Origin: Cognataquiflexum rubidum
GTDB lineage: Bacteria; Bacteroidota; Bacteroidia; Cytophagales; Cyclobacteriaceae
Length of the DNA stretch: 64,000 nucleotides
Reading direction: 5' to 3'
Assembly: GCF_022538115.1 (NCBI RefSeq)
Contig: NZ_JAKZAL010000003.1
Location: forward strand, 248,001 to 312,000
The position numbers and the translations under genes were made by a program. Below, in pieces: positions 17,762 through 26,993 of this stretch; the stretch's first letter is position 1, and every line of letters starts with the position of its first letter. A model generated the notes under the pieces. That model worked only from the letters and a program-made list of their open reading frames with translations. It ran no database searches and was not told where the DNA came from.

Positions 17762-18389
17762 GGGTTGAATTGAAATTCATGACATGACGAAGCGGATTTT
17801 TACAGCATAAACCTCCTTACTTTACGGGCCTATATCACGGATTTTTTTGGACCACTATCCTAGGAAAATTGTAGGGTGGCCACAATTCGCCGCGATCATT
17901 TCACTTGAGATTGGCTTGTATTCAAGTAAATAATACTGAATTCGTTAGTGGATTTTTGAAAACCAGAAAAATGCTGGGGCTCTCCAAAATAGCCTGGATC
18001 GGCTTGTTTGAGCTCACATACTTTTGGCAATTGATATACGACGCTGAGATTTTTTGGAAATCGCTATTTCCCGCCGCTTCCCCGCAAGTCGAAATATCTA
18101 AAAAAGTGATTACATGTTGATTTGTTTTGGAAGATAAGCCCATTAGGAAAACCTGTTTAAAAAAATATTGCGTAGAGATATTCAGATATGCTATAGGATT
18201 ACCTGAAATCTATGATTTAGAATGGCCAAAATTTCCAACCCAAAATTTTCAACATCCCTGAAATGCCAAATGGAAGCTCTTCCCATTTCTGAAGATAATT
18301 GCAAAGATTCCATGATAATTGAGAAAATTTTAAATTATCCCTGAATCCGTTTTTGTTATTTAGGAATCAAAATAAAATCGAGAAAATAC
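17762..18389. other. Intergenic, no gene recognised
   Basis: These 628 bp contain only short overlapping open frames without family resemblance on both strands near 17905-18143. I see no RNA gene and no clear repeat. It might be the decayed remains of a gene, but I cannot identify it. Confidence 0.5.
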
Positions 18390-19187
18390 ATGAAAAAAAT
18401 TAATTCATTTCTTGCCATAAAGCTATTGCCAATTCTTTGGCTTGTTTCTTTTCTTTTTCAGTTTTCGGCATTGGCCCAGACCGAAGAGAAAGGAAAGAAA
18501 TTCGATTTTCTGGTGGAGCCATATATCATGTTCCCCAATATGAATGGGGAAACAGGTTTGGGTGATGTATTGAATATCCCCGTAAACGCCAATCCGGGAG
18601 ATATTTTCAGCAGACTTCAAATGGCATTCATGCTCAATACGGAAATGAAAGCCGAAAAATGGGCTGTAACCTCAGATCTTGTTTACATGAGACTGAATCA
18701 GGATATTAGACCGGGATTGGTGATCAACTCAGGAGAAGTTACCGCCAAACAGTTTATCTGGGAAGCAGCGGGTCTTTATCGGGTCAGACCTTTTTTGGAA
18801 GTTGGTATCGGAGGTAGGTTGAACAGTCTGGATATGGGAGTGGATGTCGTTGTCAATGATCCTCCGATTGGGGAGACTGGGGTAAGAACTTTTTCATCAA
18901 GTGAAACAAAAACATGGTATGATCCCATTATTGTCACCAGACTGACGACTGATTTTAAGGAAAAATGGGAACTGCAATTCAGAGGCGATATCGGAGGATT
19001 TGGGATCGGATCTGATCTGACCTGGCAATTGCAGGGATATGTAGGCTACCGTTTCTCAGACTTGTTTCTGTTAACGGCCGGATATAGGGTGATTTATATG
19101 GATTTTGAGTCCGGACAAGCTCCAAGAGCTTTTGTCTTTGATATGCATCAGTTTGGACCGGTCATAAAATTCGGGTTTAATTTCTAA
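18390..19187 (+). CDS. Outer membrane beta-barrel protein
   Basis: This 265-residue protein starts with a signal peptide ending in ALAQ at about residue 30. The rest alternates hydrophobic and polar residues in strands, with amphipathic stretches such as FLVEPYIMFPNM, WAVTSDLVYMRLN, FLEVGIGGRLNSLDM, WELQFRGDIGGFGIG and YVGYRFSDLFLLTAGYRVIYMDF, and it ends in Phe (IKFGFNF), the usual outer-membrane barrel terminus. About eight to ten strands can be counted. The ligand or function is unknown. It is a single gene, with nothing convincing upstream. Confidence 0.8.
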   Translation: MKKINSFLAIKLLPILWLVSFLFQFSALAQTEEKGKKFDFLVEPYIMFPNMNGETGLGDVLNIPVNANPGDIFSRLQMAFMLNTEMKAEKWAVTSDLVYMRLNQDIRPGLVINSGEVTAKQFIWEAAGLYRVRPFLEVGIGGRLNSLDMGVDVVVNDPPIGETGVRTFSSSETKTWYDPIIVTRLTTDFKEKWELQFRGDIGGFGIGSDLTWQLQGYVGYRFSDLFLLTAGYRVIYMDFESGQAPRAFVFDMHQFGPVIKFGFNF

Positions 19188-19267
19188 AAGTTGGAAGACC
19201 TATATATCGCCAATATCCAAAACCTGAATTGAACCTACTTTCATCACCACAGATCTCTGTGCATTGT

Positions 19268-19522
19268 TTATTTCAGATTTCGCTGGGTCAGCAATGCATC
19301 GACTTCCTTGGTTCTTTTATTTCTTGGGTCATTCACCATCTTATGGACAAAGTACAAGGGGATAAGCATCAAAAATCCAAAAGTGCTCTTGAATAGGCTG
19401 AAGACCACAATTCCGATAAGGAATCCGATAAGAAAAGCATTGGTGATCGAAAAAGACTTCAATTTTTTTGCTTCAGCCAAAAGCTCTTGGTCTGTCATTT
19501 GGGAGAGGTCTTTGTTTTCCAT
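19268..19522 (-). CDS. Small two-helix membrane protein
   Basis: The 84-residue protein has a charged N-terminus (MTDQELLAEAKKLKSF), two hydrophobic helices at about 27-42 and 44-60 separated by a tight turn, and a polar C-terminal tail. The motif FSITNAFLIGFLIGIVVFSLF is shared by many short Bacteroidota proteins I have seen, but no function is assigned. It lies between two unrelated genes. Confidence 0.7.
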   Translation of the reverse strand: MENKDLSQMTDQELLAEAKKLKSFSITNAFLIGFLIGIVVFSLFKSTFGFLMLIPLYFVHKMVNDPRNKRTKEVDALLTQRNLK

Positions 19523-19648
19523 GGCTTCAATTTAGGTTTATTTTTTGGTAATCAGGTAGTTTCTGAATTTCCCCTTACCAATTGGGAGAAATCTCCTTAA
19601 GGCAAAAAAAATGAAAAGTGAAAAGGGTCAAAATCCTATCACAAAGCC

Positions 19649-20632
19649 TTATTTCACCAATTCTTTCAACTTGTTCGATGTTTTTTGGCTATATCCCCTA
19701 ATGATGTCCTCCAACTCTCCCTCGGCATTGATGATATAAAAAGTTGGCCACATCTTCCTGTTCAGGTAGGTTGATGCAAAATCAAATTCATCCCAAAGAT
19801 TCGTCCAGGTAATTTTCTCCTTTTTGTCTTTGTTGGTATTTAGCCAGATTTCGCGGGAGGAGTCTTCCCAAATGGTTATCATTTCTATTTTGTCATTGTT
19901 CAGGTCAGCAACCTTCTCGAGTATCCCAATACTTGCCACAGAATACGCGCAACCGGAGGAGAATAAAGCGATTAATGTCGTTTTGTTATTTGGTTGAATC
20001 ACAGAAACTTGGTTACCATCTTTATCAGGCAAGGTGAAGTCTCCGACTTTACTGCCTATTTTGATATTGTCTAGTTTTTTGGCAGCGATATAGCTTTCAA
20101 TCCTTTTCACATAAGCAGAGTTTCGGTGTTCCTCCGTGACAAGCTGGGTAAAGCGCTCCAAATCAGGAATAGCAATCTTCTCTTTTTGCCTTTCGGCAAA
20201 ATACAAACTGGGAATATCGATGGGATTGGCAAGGATAAAATCGAATTGATCCTTTCCTTTCAAGGCTTCTATCTTTTCCGAATTGGTTTGAAAAGGCAAT
20301 AATCCCTGCATTTGGTAAGATTGGTCTGACCAATCTTTGGTGATTTGGACACTGTCTCTTTCAAACCAAATCGAGGGTGTTTTTTGTTCGAATTTCCTTC
20401 CCTTAGTGATATGCCCCAAATAAAAAAAAGAAGGGGTCTGCGAAATGTTGACATCAACAGAAAAAGTCCCGTCAGCCGGTGGGTTTAAGGGGAATAAGCG
20501 CCCATCTATACCAAGATAAATTGATTCTGCTGCATTCAGGTTGTCTATTTTTCCACTGATGTTGACGGCTACCTGTGCCTGTGCCCCCAAAAATGCGATA
20601 AGTAGACCCAGTGTCAGGAATAGTTTTTTCAT
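19649..20632 (-). CDS. Secreted thioredoxin-like protein lacking CxxC
   Basis: The 327-residue protein begins at the ATG at 20632 with a signal peptide (ending AQAQ). An N-terminal beta-rich domain (about 22-180) resembles the DUF4369-type domain found in front of TlpA-like proteins. Residues about 195-327 are thioredoxin-like: VGDFTLPDKDGNQVSV, then LIALFSSGCAYSVASI, where a classical protein has WCxxC, and a cis-Pro region MWPTFYIINAEG. Only one Cys of the pair remains (CAYS), so it cannot be a normal disulfide oxidoreductase. It is likely periplasmic. Confidence 0.78.
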   Translation of the reverse strand: MKKLFLTLGLLIAFLGAQAQVAVNISGKIDNLNAAESIYLGIDGRLFPLNPPADGTFSVDVNISQTPSFFYLGHITKGRKFEQKTPSIWFERDSVQITKDWSDQSYQMQGLLPFQTNSEKIEALKGKDQFDFILANPIDIPSLYFAERQKEKIAIPDLERFTQLVTEEHRNSAYVKRIESYIAAKKLDNIKIGSKVGDFTLPDKDGNQVSVIQPNNKTTLIALFSSGCAYSVASIGILEKVADLNNDKIEMITIWEDSSREIWLNTNKDKKEKITWTNLWDEFDFASTYLNRKMWPTFYIINAEGELEDIIRGYSQKTSNKLKELVK

Positions 20633-20792
20633 ATTTTCTATCAAATTAAAAATACTAAAGATTGCTTAGATATCTAGCGCAGAACGGTATTTCAAGGTTT
20701 TATAATTTTGACCGAATTTGTTGAATTGCACAAATTCTGAATTTATCGCTTTTCCCTGCAAAAAAAAAACGCATCCGCTGAGGCCTTCCCCT

Positions 20793-21221
20793 CTACGTCA
20801 TCATAAGCAATATCAGGATGAATGTCAGTATCCCAAGTCCTGTGGTTATTCTTCCCATCCTTTTTGACTTTGTCCAACCTGACAGGGAAATCATCGTGAT
20901 AAGGGATAAAATACCCATGAAAAAAGAAATTGTCCCCAAAAGTCTCGGCAGTGCCAAATCACGCTCTGCGACCTGAAAGGGATATCCATCGGTGGTCATC
21001 AACAAAAGTTTGGTCATGGCAAAAATCGTAACCAAAAAGAAACTCCCTGCCAAGGTCGACACCAGCATGATGATTTTTACCAATCGGGAATCGTTTTGGG
21101 ATACCAGGATATTGGCTATGATCGCAATCGAAAAACCCCCAAGCAGCGAACTGATGGTAATCACTTGGTTTGCAAGTTTGTTCCAGTATTCAAATGGAAT
21201 CCCGGTTGTCAAGTCTGTCAT
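20793..21221 (-). CDS. Four-helix membrane protein, unknown
   Basis: The 142-residue protein has four hydrophobic helices, at about 16-40, 50-72, 90-110 and 122-140, with short charged loops. The first residues MTDLTTGIPFEYWNKLANQV may be an amphipathic cap. I do not recognise a family. It is preceded on its own strand by a repeat-like segment and by the NTF2-like gene. Confidence 0.65.
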   Translation of the reverse strand: MTDLTTGIPFEYWNKLANQVITISSLLGGFSIAIIANILVSQNDSRLVKIIMLVSTLAGSFFLVTIFAMTKLLLMTTDGYPFQVAERDLALPRLLGTISFFMGILSLITMISLSGWTKSKRMGRITTGLGILTFILILLMMT

Positions 21222-21312
21222 TTTAATCCAAATTAACGTTTTCGGTCTTTGCGTTCGGGCGGGTTTCGGAGCACTTCACTGTCAACCAAGCACATACTTT
21301 GATAGAAGCACA

Positions 21313-21383
21313 ATCCCGAAAGCTTTCGGGATGATTTAACCACTGAACAGCCAATTTTGGGTAGGTGCTGTTAGCAGTAGTTT
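21313..21383. repeat. Palindrome and attC-like end (family B)
   Basis: A perfect 20-base palindrome (ATCCCGAAAGCTTTCGGGAT) lies at 21313-21332. The segment ends CTGTTAGCAGTAGTTTTTATT at 21368, directly behind the stop codon of the gene to the right. The same end, TGTTGGCAGTAGTTATT, occurs behind the stop codon at 36073. Confidence 0.55.
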
Positions 21384-21842
21384 TTATTCATTTTTAATTC
21401 GAGTTGAGTGAAGCATTTCTAATTTCCATCCATTCTCTGTTAAAATTGCCGTTGCGCTTTCTAGCCATTGAGCTTTTCTAATGATTTTATTATCAGTTGA
21501 GAATGTAGCATAGTTTTGGTATGCAACCCATGCCATTCCGTTTGCGACTTTAATTTCAATAATTTCAATTGTATTCATTCGTATTGGATTCGGTTTCCGA
21601 AGTATGGCATTATCCAAATAATTTGCAATAGAATCGTTATTCCAAACTTTTCCGTTTTCCAAAAGCAGGAAATCCTTTGTATAGTATTTATCAATGTTTT
21701 TAGAATTTAATTCAGACCAGATTTCGTCAAAAGATTTAATAATTAATTCTTTTATCCGTGATTTGTCAGTTTCGATGGAGCTTTGTCCAAATGATATCGT
21801 TGTGAAACATATCATCAAAATTATAGTGTTAAGTTTTTTCAT
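21384..21842 (-). CDS. Secreted NTF2-like (DUF4440-type) protein
   Basis: From the ATG at 21842 the product has 152 residues, a signal peptide ending in ISFGQ, and an NTF2-like cone fold: RIKELIIKSFDEIWSELNSKNIDKYYTKDFLLLENGKVWN at the front and WVAYQNYATF..KAQWLESATAILTENGWKLEMLHSTRI at the back. Such DUF4440 proteins are periplasmic or secreted and their ligand is usually unknown. The upstream frame continues to 21923 but gives no signal peptide. It is flanked by repeat-like sequences on both sides, which suggests an inserted single-gene unit. Confidence 0.8.
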   Translation of the reverse strand: MKKLNTIILMICFTTISFGQSSIETDKSRIKELIIKSFDEIWSELNSKNIDKYYTKDFLLLENGKVWNNDSIANYLDNAILRKPNPIRMNTIEIIEIKVANGMAWVAYQNYATFSTDNKIIRKAQWLESATAILTENGWKLEMLHSTRIKNE

Positions 21843-22210
21843 TTTTGTTGTTTTTAAATTACTGCTATGGATATTCTCCACGCCACAGTGGGTGGAATTC
21901 CAAATCCACCCAGTCCAGTCCAAACGTTATACTATACCTAGCGGGGGAACGAATGTCAAGAAAAGCTTTTTCATTTTAAAGGATAAGTTCTTGTTTGCGA
22001 GTTTTTTCATCCCTCCTGAAAAGAAAAGGTTATTGATCGATGCTTATCTTTTTTCTCAAAACGCTACCTAAAATCCAATGAACAGCTCCCGCAAGTGCGG
22101 GAAAACCCGTATCGCGCACGTCCGGGAGTGGTGGGAGACTTGTGCGCCGTGGCGTAGGCGCACAATGAGCTTATACTCACGGCCATCTAATCGATTATCG
22201 GTTCGGTTTT
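21843..22210. other. Intergenic with GC-rich hairpins
   Basis: These 368 bp have no gene. Two strong hairpins stand out from the AT-rich context: TCCCGCAAGTGCGGGA at 22087-22102, and a perfect 9-bp stem TTGTGCGCC/GGCGCACAA at 22140-22165 with an 8-base loop. A weaker CCCG/CGGG pair lies between. Near 21880 the words GCCACAGTGGGTGGAATTCC and CCACCC form another inverted pair. Confidence 0.5.
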
Positions 22211-22348
22211 CTATTTTCTGCTTTTTAGTTCTTTAAGGATTTCTTTTTGGATGTCAATTACTTCATCAATTCTTAGCATCCAAGCTCCAAAAGCTCTGAT
22301 TATAGAAACAACAACAACAATTACTAAAATTCCTACAATAACTTCCAT
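22211..22348 (-). CDS. Tiny single-helix membrane protein
   Basis: A 45-residue frame begins at ATG 22348 and ends at TAG 22211. It reads MEVIVGILVIVVVVSIIR at the start, one transmembrane helix, then AFGAWMLRIDEVIDIQKEI and a Lys-rich end. Short proteins with GAWMLRIDEVI are common in Bacteroidota, always with one helix and an amphipathic tail. The function is unknown; it may regulate a membrane partner. The reading frame is supported by its Lys/Glu-rich tail and by the absence of a competing frame. Confidence 0.65.
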   Translation of the reverse strand: MEVIVGILVIVVVVSIIRAFGAWMLRIDEVIDIQKEILKELKSRK

Positions 22349-22861
22349 ATTTATGTTTTTAAGGTTAATTTATTTATTCATTCTATGTCAAACTGAAAAT
22401 GAACGTTTTAAAACTGTTTGTCTGTCAATAAAAAATGGAATTTGTCAAAACTGAAACCATAAAAACAAATTTTTATAAAGCTATTAAACTTCTAGGATAT
22501 GTAACAATCCGAAAACTTCTCAAGCCACCAACCTATCAAATAATAATCTTTTTCCAAAAAGAAACCGTTTCTAACGCACTTAAACTGACAGATAACGATT
22601 CTCTCCAGGCCACAGTGACGTGAGGCGATCCAAATTAGAGTGATAGACGCCACAATGGTGTCTATTTTCTTATTATCTAAACATAAAACTAATATTCTAA
22701 ATATCCAATCTGTCCCCGGACTTTTGATTTGATCAAAGAAATGATCACAAATTTGGGTTGAAACCCGAAAAAAAACGGAATTGATTCTTGATTCAATCTA
22801 TAGGCTGGATAATGTTATAAAGTGAAAGGCATTGAATTTCTAAAAGTGTATGGGATCTTTC
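22349..22861. other. Intergenic with small palindromes
   Basis: This 513-bp gap contains only short weak frames. The region 22600-22672 has GCCACAGTGACG and an imperfect palindrome TAGACGCCACAATGGTGTCTA at 22652-22672. The word GCCACAGTG is shared with 21883 and resembles the palindrome at 36758-36777. No gene is supported. Confidence 0.5.
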
Positions 22862-24013
22862 TTATTTCAACCTTATCGGTTCAAAAATCAAAGAAGTTCC
22901 ATCCAATTTCATGATGGTCATGGATTTTGGTTTGTTGGTAAATGACCACCTCATAAAATCACAGGAATCCTCAAAATCTTCTGCCCTGCGGCCATTGACA
23001 GAAAGGATTTCTTCTCCAATGCTGAGCATGATGTCTTCCGGGACTGCCCCAATGGATTTGCTCATGACGACGAGTTTTCCCTCTTGGTAATGCACCCCGA
23101 CTTGGATCGGATCTTTGAACTTCACCGCTTCCCTCATGCGGAGAAGGTATTTCGATTCGGAATTGTTGATGACCAGGCTGCTGCCCAAAGTTTTGAAAAA
23201 TCCAATGCCGAGTTTCGCCCCAGTAATGGGCTCAAAACTTATTGGGATTCTTTCAAAGTAGTTTTCGCCGATTTGGAGACTGTCTACCAGGATCGTTCTC
23301 GTGCTGTCTGTTTGGATACTCAAAGCCCCCATAGAACTGCTGATATCGGGATTGCTGAGGCCGAGGCTGTCCTTCAGAGACAGGAAATCCTGGATGGAAG
23401 GGTTGTTTGCGGGAAAACTGAAAAAGTGCGTATATCCAGTGTCTATGAGGACGTTTTCAAATTCCTCCCCGGCAAACTTCACTGTAACATAAGGCCTCTT
23501 ATTGAAAAAATAAACCGGAATGTCCGTCCACCCATTTTCAACAGGGAAGGGTTTTTTCGAAAAACGGATCACCATGTTTTCAAAATCAACCTCCCAATTG
23601 AGCTGTGAAATGATGTCAGAGCCGAGAAGGTAATAATCCATGCAGTAGAGGTATGCCATGTCATTGACGAGGCTCCGTACTTTGGGGAACTTGACTCCGC
23701 CGATCTTGATTTCTTTGGTCAGTCCTGTCGGGACTTTGGCCACCTGCTTGTTGGAATCCCGCATTTTGATTTTTTTGCCTTTGACCTGCAGCCTTTCGGC
23801 CGGTTCGGCAAGGGAGTTTGCCAAGCCCATACTCGCACCGGTGTCGAATGCAAAATCTGTGTCCACGCCGTTCATTTGGCCTTTGAATACGAGCAACCCG
23901 GCATCTAAATGGAAAGGAAGTGAGTAAACAGAATCGGAAATGGTCTGTCCTTTGGCCGTTTCACCGGACTTAAATACCAGTATAGCAAAGAATACAATCA
24001 GGAAATGTTTCAT
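22862..24013 (-). CDS. Secreted aspartyl protease-like protein with PDZ domain
   Basis: The 383-residue protein starts at ATG 24013 with a signal peptide (KSGETAKGQ). Two retropepsin-like repeats follow: FAFDTGASMGLA near residue 55 and NVLIDTGYTHFFSF near 185, each carrying the D-T-G catalytic triplet expected of clan AA proteases. The last 85 residues look like a PDZ domain (PEDIMLSIGEEILSVNGRRAEDF). Secreted proteins of this layout are common in Bacteroidota; substrates are not known. The upstream frame continues to 24094 but lacks signal features. Confidence 0.85.
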   Translation of the reverse strand: MKHFLIVFFAILVFKSGETAKGQTISDSVYSLPFHLDAGLLVFKGQMNGVDTDFAFDTGASMGLANSLAEPAERLQVKGKKIKMRDSNKQVAKVPTGLTKEIKIGGVKFPKVRSLVNDMAYLYCMDYYLLGSDIISQLNWEVDFENMVIRFSKKPFPVENGWTDIPVYFFNKRPYVTVKFAGEEFENVLIDTGYTHFFSFPANNPSIQDFLSLKDSLGLSNPDISSSMGALSIQTDSTRTILVDSLQIGENYFERIPISFEPITGAKLGIGFFKTLGSSLVINNSESKYLLRMREAVKFKDPIQVGVHYQEGKLVVMSKSIGAVPEDIMLSIGEEILSVNGRRAEDFEDSCDFMRWSFTNKPKSMTIMKLDGTSLIFEPIRLK

Positions 24014-24158
24014 AAATACCAAAATAGGTTTTTTTTGAAAAAAGTTGATGTGGTGGGTTTTATTGATTTTGGGGTTTTTGGATTCATTCCTCAAAAAGAC
24101 TTACTTATTGATTTTCCTTGAACATCGCTAATTCCCATGAAAATCATTTTTTTTAATT

Positions 24159-24533
24159 TTATGAGAGTAGTGATTTAGATTTTGTAAAAATTTCAACATG
24201 ATGCCGCCAGGGGATTTTTCCACCAAGTTGGTGGAAAAATTCATCTTCTCTATAAAATTGATATAAGCGTTCGATATTGTATAGGTTGGTTTTTGAAAAT
24301 CCCTCCATATCAGGGAATTCATCCCGCAAATCTTTTGATAATTCTAGTAACCAATTGTTGCCCCATTGGGTTGTTGTCGAAAGTTGGTCCATTATTTTTC
24401 CCAAATCAAAATAGAAAAATAACAATTCATTATTTGCCGCAAGAGCCACTTTTACCCTAGCTACCCTTATCCTTTCTTTAACTCCTCTTAGCCATTCTGA
24501 ATAGGGGATATCATTAATTTGAGTTTGTTTCAT
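24159..24533 (-). pseudogene. Truncated DUF1016 (YhcG-like) fragment
   Basis: The 124-residue frame matches only the N-terminal domain of YhcG-like nucleases: YSEWLRGVKERIRVARVKVALAANNELL, GNNWLLELSKDLRDEFPDMEGFSKTNLYNIERLYQFYR, ending IPWRHHVEIFTKSKSLLS. Full-length family members continue for about 200 residues with a PDDEXK nuclease domain, absent here. The stop follows immediately and I cannot find the missing part in any frame. It is a remnant of an accessory, possibly defence-related gene. A GTG start at 24539 also exists. Confidence 0.75.
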
Positions 24534-24674
24534 TTCCACTTCTTTTAAGATTTGGTTTCTGAACTTTGATGCCGTGATTAAATATTTATTTGATAAATTC
24601 TAAATTTGCTTATTCAATAGGCCTTTAATGACCAAAAATAATAAAATAGGCCTGCTTTCATGAGGTAATTTTAC

Positions 24675-25199
24675 CTATAATTTTTCTCTCCTAATTTTCC
24701 TTCTACCCCGAAAAGGAACAGAATAATTCACCTTTTTCACACTCTCAATTCTAAAAAGCAACATGGGCAAAGTTACCCCCAAGGAAATGGCAAGGATGAT
24801 AAAAAACGTCATTGCGCCGTTGTGGGCAGTGGCAGTAAGGACTTCAGCTTCGGTTTGGTTGATAAATGAAATCAAACCCAACATGGTCCGATAGGCAAAA
24901 GACCCCGGAATAAGAGGGATGACGGCCGGAATACTGATGACCACCGGCGGAACATGCCTCCAATGCGAAACAGGGATACTTGCAAAACCGATCGCCGCAG
25001 CCCCTGCAGCAGAAGCCATGATTATCCCTCCGCCCACCTCAGGCAGCAGTACGGTGAACTTAAACAATCCTGCCAGAATACCGCCCAAAAATATCGCGAG
25101 CAAAGCCCGAGGAGGGGTGTTAAACAGAACCGCAAATCCTATCGCAGCACAGCCGCACCAAAATGCTTTGAAAATAATCTCTAACCAGTCAGGCATCAT
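24675..25199 (-). CDS. Threonine/serine exporter, small subunit (ThrE C-terminal half)
   Basis: The 174-residue membrane protein has four to five helices and matches the ThrE_2/DUF3815 family: FNTPPRALLAIFLGGILAG, VGGGIIMASAAGAAAIGFASIP, PVVISIPAVIPLIPGSFAYRTMLGLISF. It follows the DUF1212 gene with an overlapping TGATG, and the two halves form the split form of a ThrE amino-acid exporter that removes threonine and serine. The C-terminal tail is Arg/Lys-rich. The ATG at 25199 or the next at 25196 could be the start. Confidence 0.85.
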   Translation of the reverse strand: MMPDWLEIIFKAFWCGCAAIGFAVLFNTPPRALLAIFLGGILAGLFKFTVLLPEVGGGIIMASAAGAAAIGFASIPVSHWRHVPPVVISIPAVIPLIPGSFAYRTMLGLISFINQTEAEVLTATAHNGAMTFFIILAISLGVTLPMLLFRIESVKKVNYSVPFRGRRKIRREKL

Positions 25200-25975
25200 A
25201 GCATTTTGAAAATATATAAAACTATTGCCAATCCTGAGGCAATGGCGAAGGCATGCATGAGGGCATTGGTGCCCCGGTCAATCCCGTTGATGATATGACC
25301 ATCCATCAGGTCTACGAAGGAATTGATCAGCAGCACGCCCGGAATCAGAAACAAAATGCTGGTGGCAAAGGCATGGTCTAAGTTGGTCGCTGCGCCAAGA
25401 ATCTTACCACACAGCGCAATCACGGCTGAAGCCAACATCGCGCTGCCATAGGTGATCATAAAGGGGTTGTATTTTTTGATGACCAATTCCTGCTTGAAAA
25501 AAAGACCGACCACCGTAGCCAAAAAGGTAAGAACCATTTCCATTGCATTGCCGCCAAAAGTATAACAGAATGCCGATCCTGCGATTCCTGTAAAAAACAG
25601 AATGACATGCCTTTTGTAGGTGGGAATATCGGGAACTTGGTTGATGACTTTTGCATACTCTTCAAGACTGATTTTTTTCTCCATCACATCCCAACTCAAT
25701 CGGCTGATGACAGAAATCACCCTGAAATTGGCACCGGGAAGGGTGGCGATGCTCCTCGATCCTGAGAAAATGTTACCTCGTTTTTCCTTGTGAAGAGATA
25801 TGGAAATGTTGCGCGTGCCCAAGTCTACGTTGGCCTCATAGCCGTAGGCATTCGCAAACCTTGAAAGGTTGGTGATAATCCTGCTGCTTCCAGCACCGGA
25901 CTTGATCAAGGCAACCCCGGTCTGTAATAGCAGGTTTCCCAATCTCGCAGGTTCGTCACTTTTTTCGTTGCTCAT
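25196..25975 (-). CDS. Threonine/serine exporter, DUF1212 (ThrE N-terminal half)
   Basis: This 259-residue protein has a cytosolic part of about 125 residues with LLLQTGVALIKSGAGSSRI and LPGANFRVISVISRLSWDVMEKKISLEE, followed by about five transmembrane helices. The pattern matches DUF1212/ThrE-like exporters. The last helices include SILFLIPGVLLINSFVDLMDG. It is paired with the smaller DUF3815 gene, and the two stop/start codons overlap. The transported amino acid is inferred from the family, not visible. Confidence 0.85.
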   Translation of the reverse strand: MSNEKSDEPARLGNLLLQTGVALIKSGAGSSRIITNLSRFANAYGYEANVDLGTRNISISLHKEKRGNIFSGSRSIATLPGANFRVISVISRLSWDVMEKKISLEEYAKVINQVPDIPTYKRHVILFFTGIAGSAFCYTFGGNAMEMVLTFLATVVGLFFKQELVIKKYNPFMITYGSAMLASAVIALCGKILGAATNLDHAFATSILFLIPGVLLINSFVDLMDGHIINGIDRGTNALMHAFAIASGLAIVLYIFKML

Positions 25976-26178
25976 GTTTTATCCTTTTTGTGGGAATCCC
26001 AAAAATCAATAGTCCCCGGATTGGCTGCTGCAAATTAAGTCTAAAATGAGAAAAATGCAGGAAAAGATTGGGTAAACTTAATCCGGCCTTGACCTTGGGA
26101 GCTACTAAGATTCCGAATTCTTGTGCTGATATTTCAAGATTGTTTACTTTTTGCTCAAAGATTCATCTATGCCTATTT

Positions 26179-26730
26179 TCAGCCTGCCAGATTCCTTGCT
26201 TTGGAAACAACAAACCAAATCACCGGACGGACCCCGAGATAAATCACTGCACCGATCAATGCCAAAATGCTCCCGATACCGGTTGGAAGCACCGCTCCAA
26301 AAGTATATGTCATCCCGATCACAAACCCAAGAAGGCACTCCGCCCGATAGATGGGTAAGAATAAAGAAATCCCCAACACAGCCATTAACATATACCCCGG
26401 TACTTCGGTATTGCCAAGGCTGAAAAAGGAGGATAAAGTAATCCCAAAAAGCAAAGCCATAAAGAAACCAACGGTTACACTTTTTGGGATAGCCTTCATT
26501 CGAGATTTACCCTTGTTTTGTTTGGTCAACCTCTTTTCTACCTGATAGGTCAAAAACCATGTCAGGAGGGGAAGCAATATAGCACCCCACCAATTGGAGA
26601 TTTCGGGTAAATCCTCCCGGGCTAGTATATGGTGGCTTGGAACCCCTCCGTTAAAATGATTCCAAAGCAACAAAGACAGAATGCCAAGGGTGACGACGGC
26701 AGAAAAATAGAGACGTGTTTTCAAAAACAT
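26179..26730 (-). CDS. Multi-helix membrane protein, unknown
   Basis: The 183-residue protein has five hydrophobic segments, at about 7-23, 46-64, 85-105, 112-128 and 132-172, with a basic loop around residues 66-83. The end reads VRPVIWFVVSKARNLAG. I do not recognise the family. It stands alone on the minus strand, opposite the upstream alpha/beta hydrolase, whose promoter may be shared. Confidence 0.65.
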   Translation of the reverse strand: MFLKTRLYFSAVVTLGILSLLLWNHFNGGVPSHHILAREDLPEISNWWGAILLPLLTWFLTYQVEKRLTKQNKGKSRMKAIPKSVTVGFFMALLFGITLSSFFSLGNTEVPGYMLMAVLGISLFLPIYRAECLLGFVIGMTYTFGAVLPTGIGSILALIGAVIYLGVRPVIWFVVSKARNLAG

Positions 26731-26993
26731 TGTTTTCCAGGTAAAATCAGTTTTAAAAATACCGCTTATTTTTTCATTTCAAACCAAGTCTTCATGGCCT
26801 TTTGTGCCGCATTTATTCCGGAAAATCTCAAAACTGCGAATTGTACAAGGTTCAATACAAGTTCTGTAACATATGTTGGCTTTGTTGAAATTAACTTTGC
26901 CTTCGGTAATTATTAATGGTTTTCATGGATTATTTCATTCAAAATAGATTCAAATCACCTAAGCTACTAACTTAAAACTACAACTGAACCAAA

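Noticed and set aside
17905-18143. Two overlapping opposite-strand frames of about 70 residues
   Set aside because: Neither shows motif, signal peptide or convincing start; both look like chance frames.
22435-22623. 62-residue plus-strand frame
   Set aside because: There is no family resemblance and the end runs into the palindrome area.
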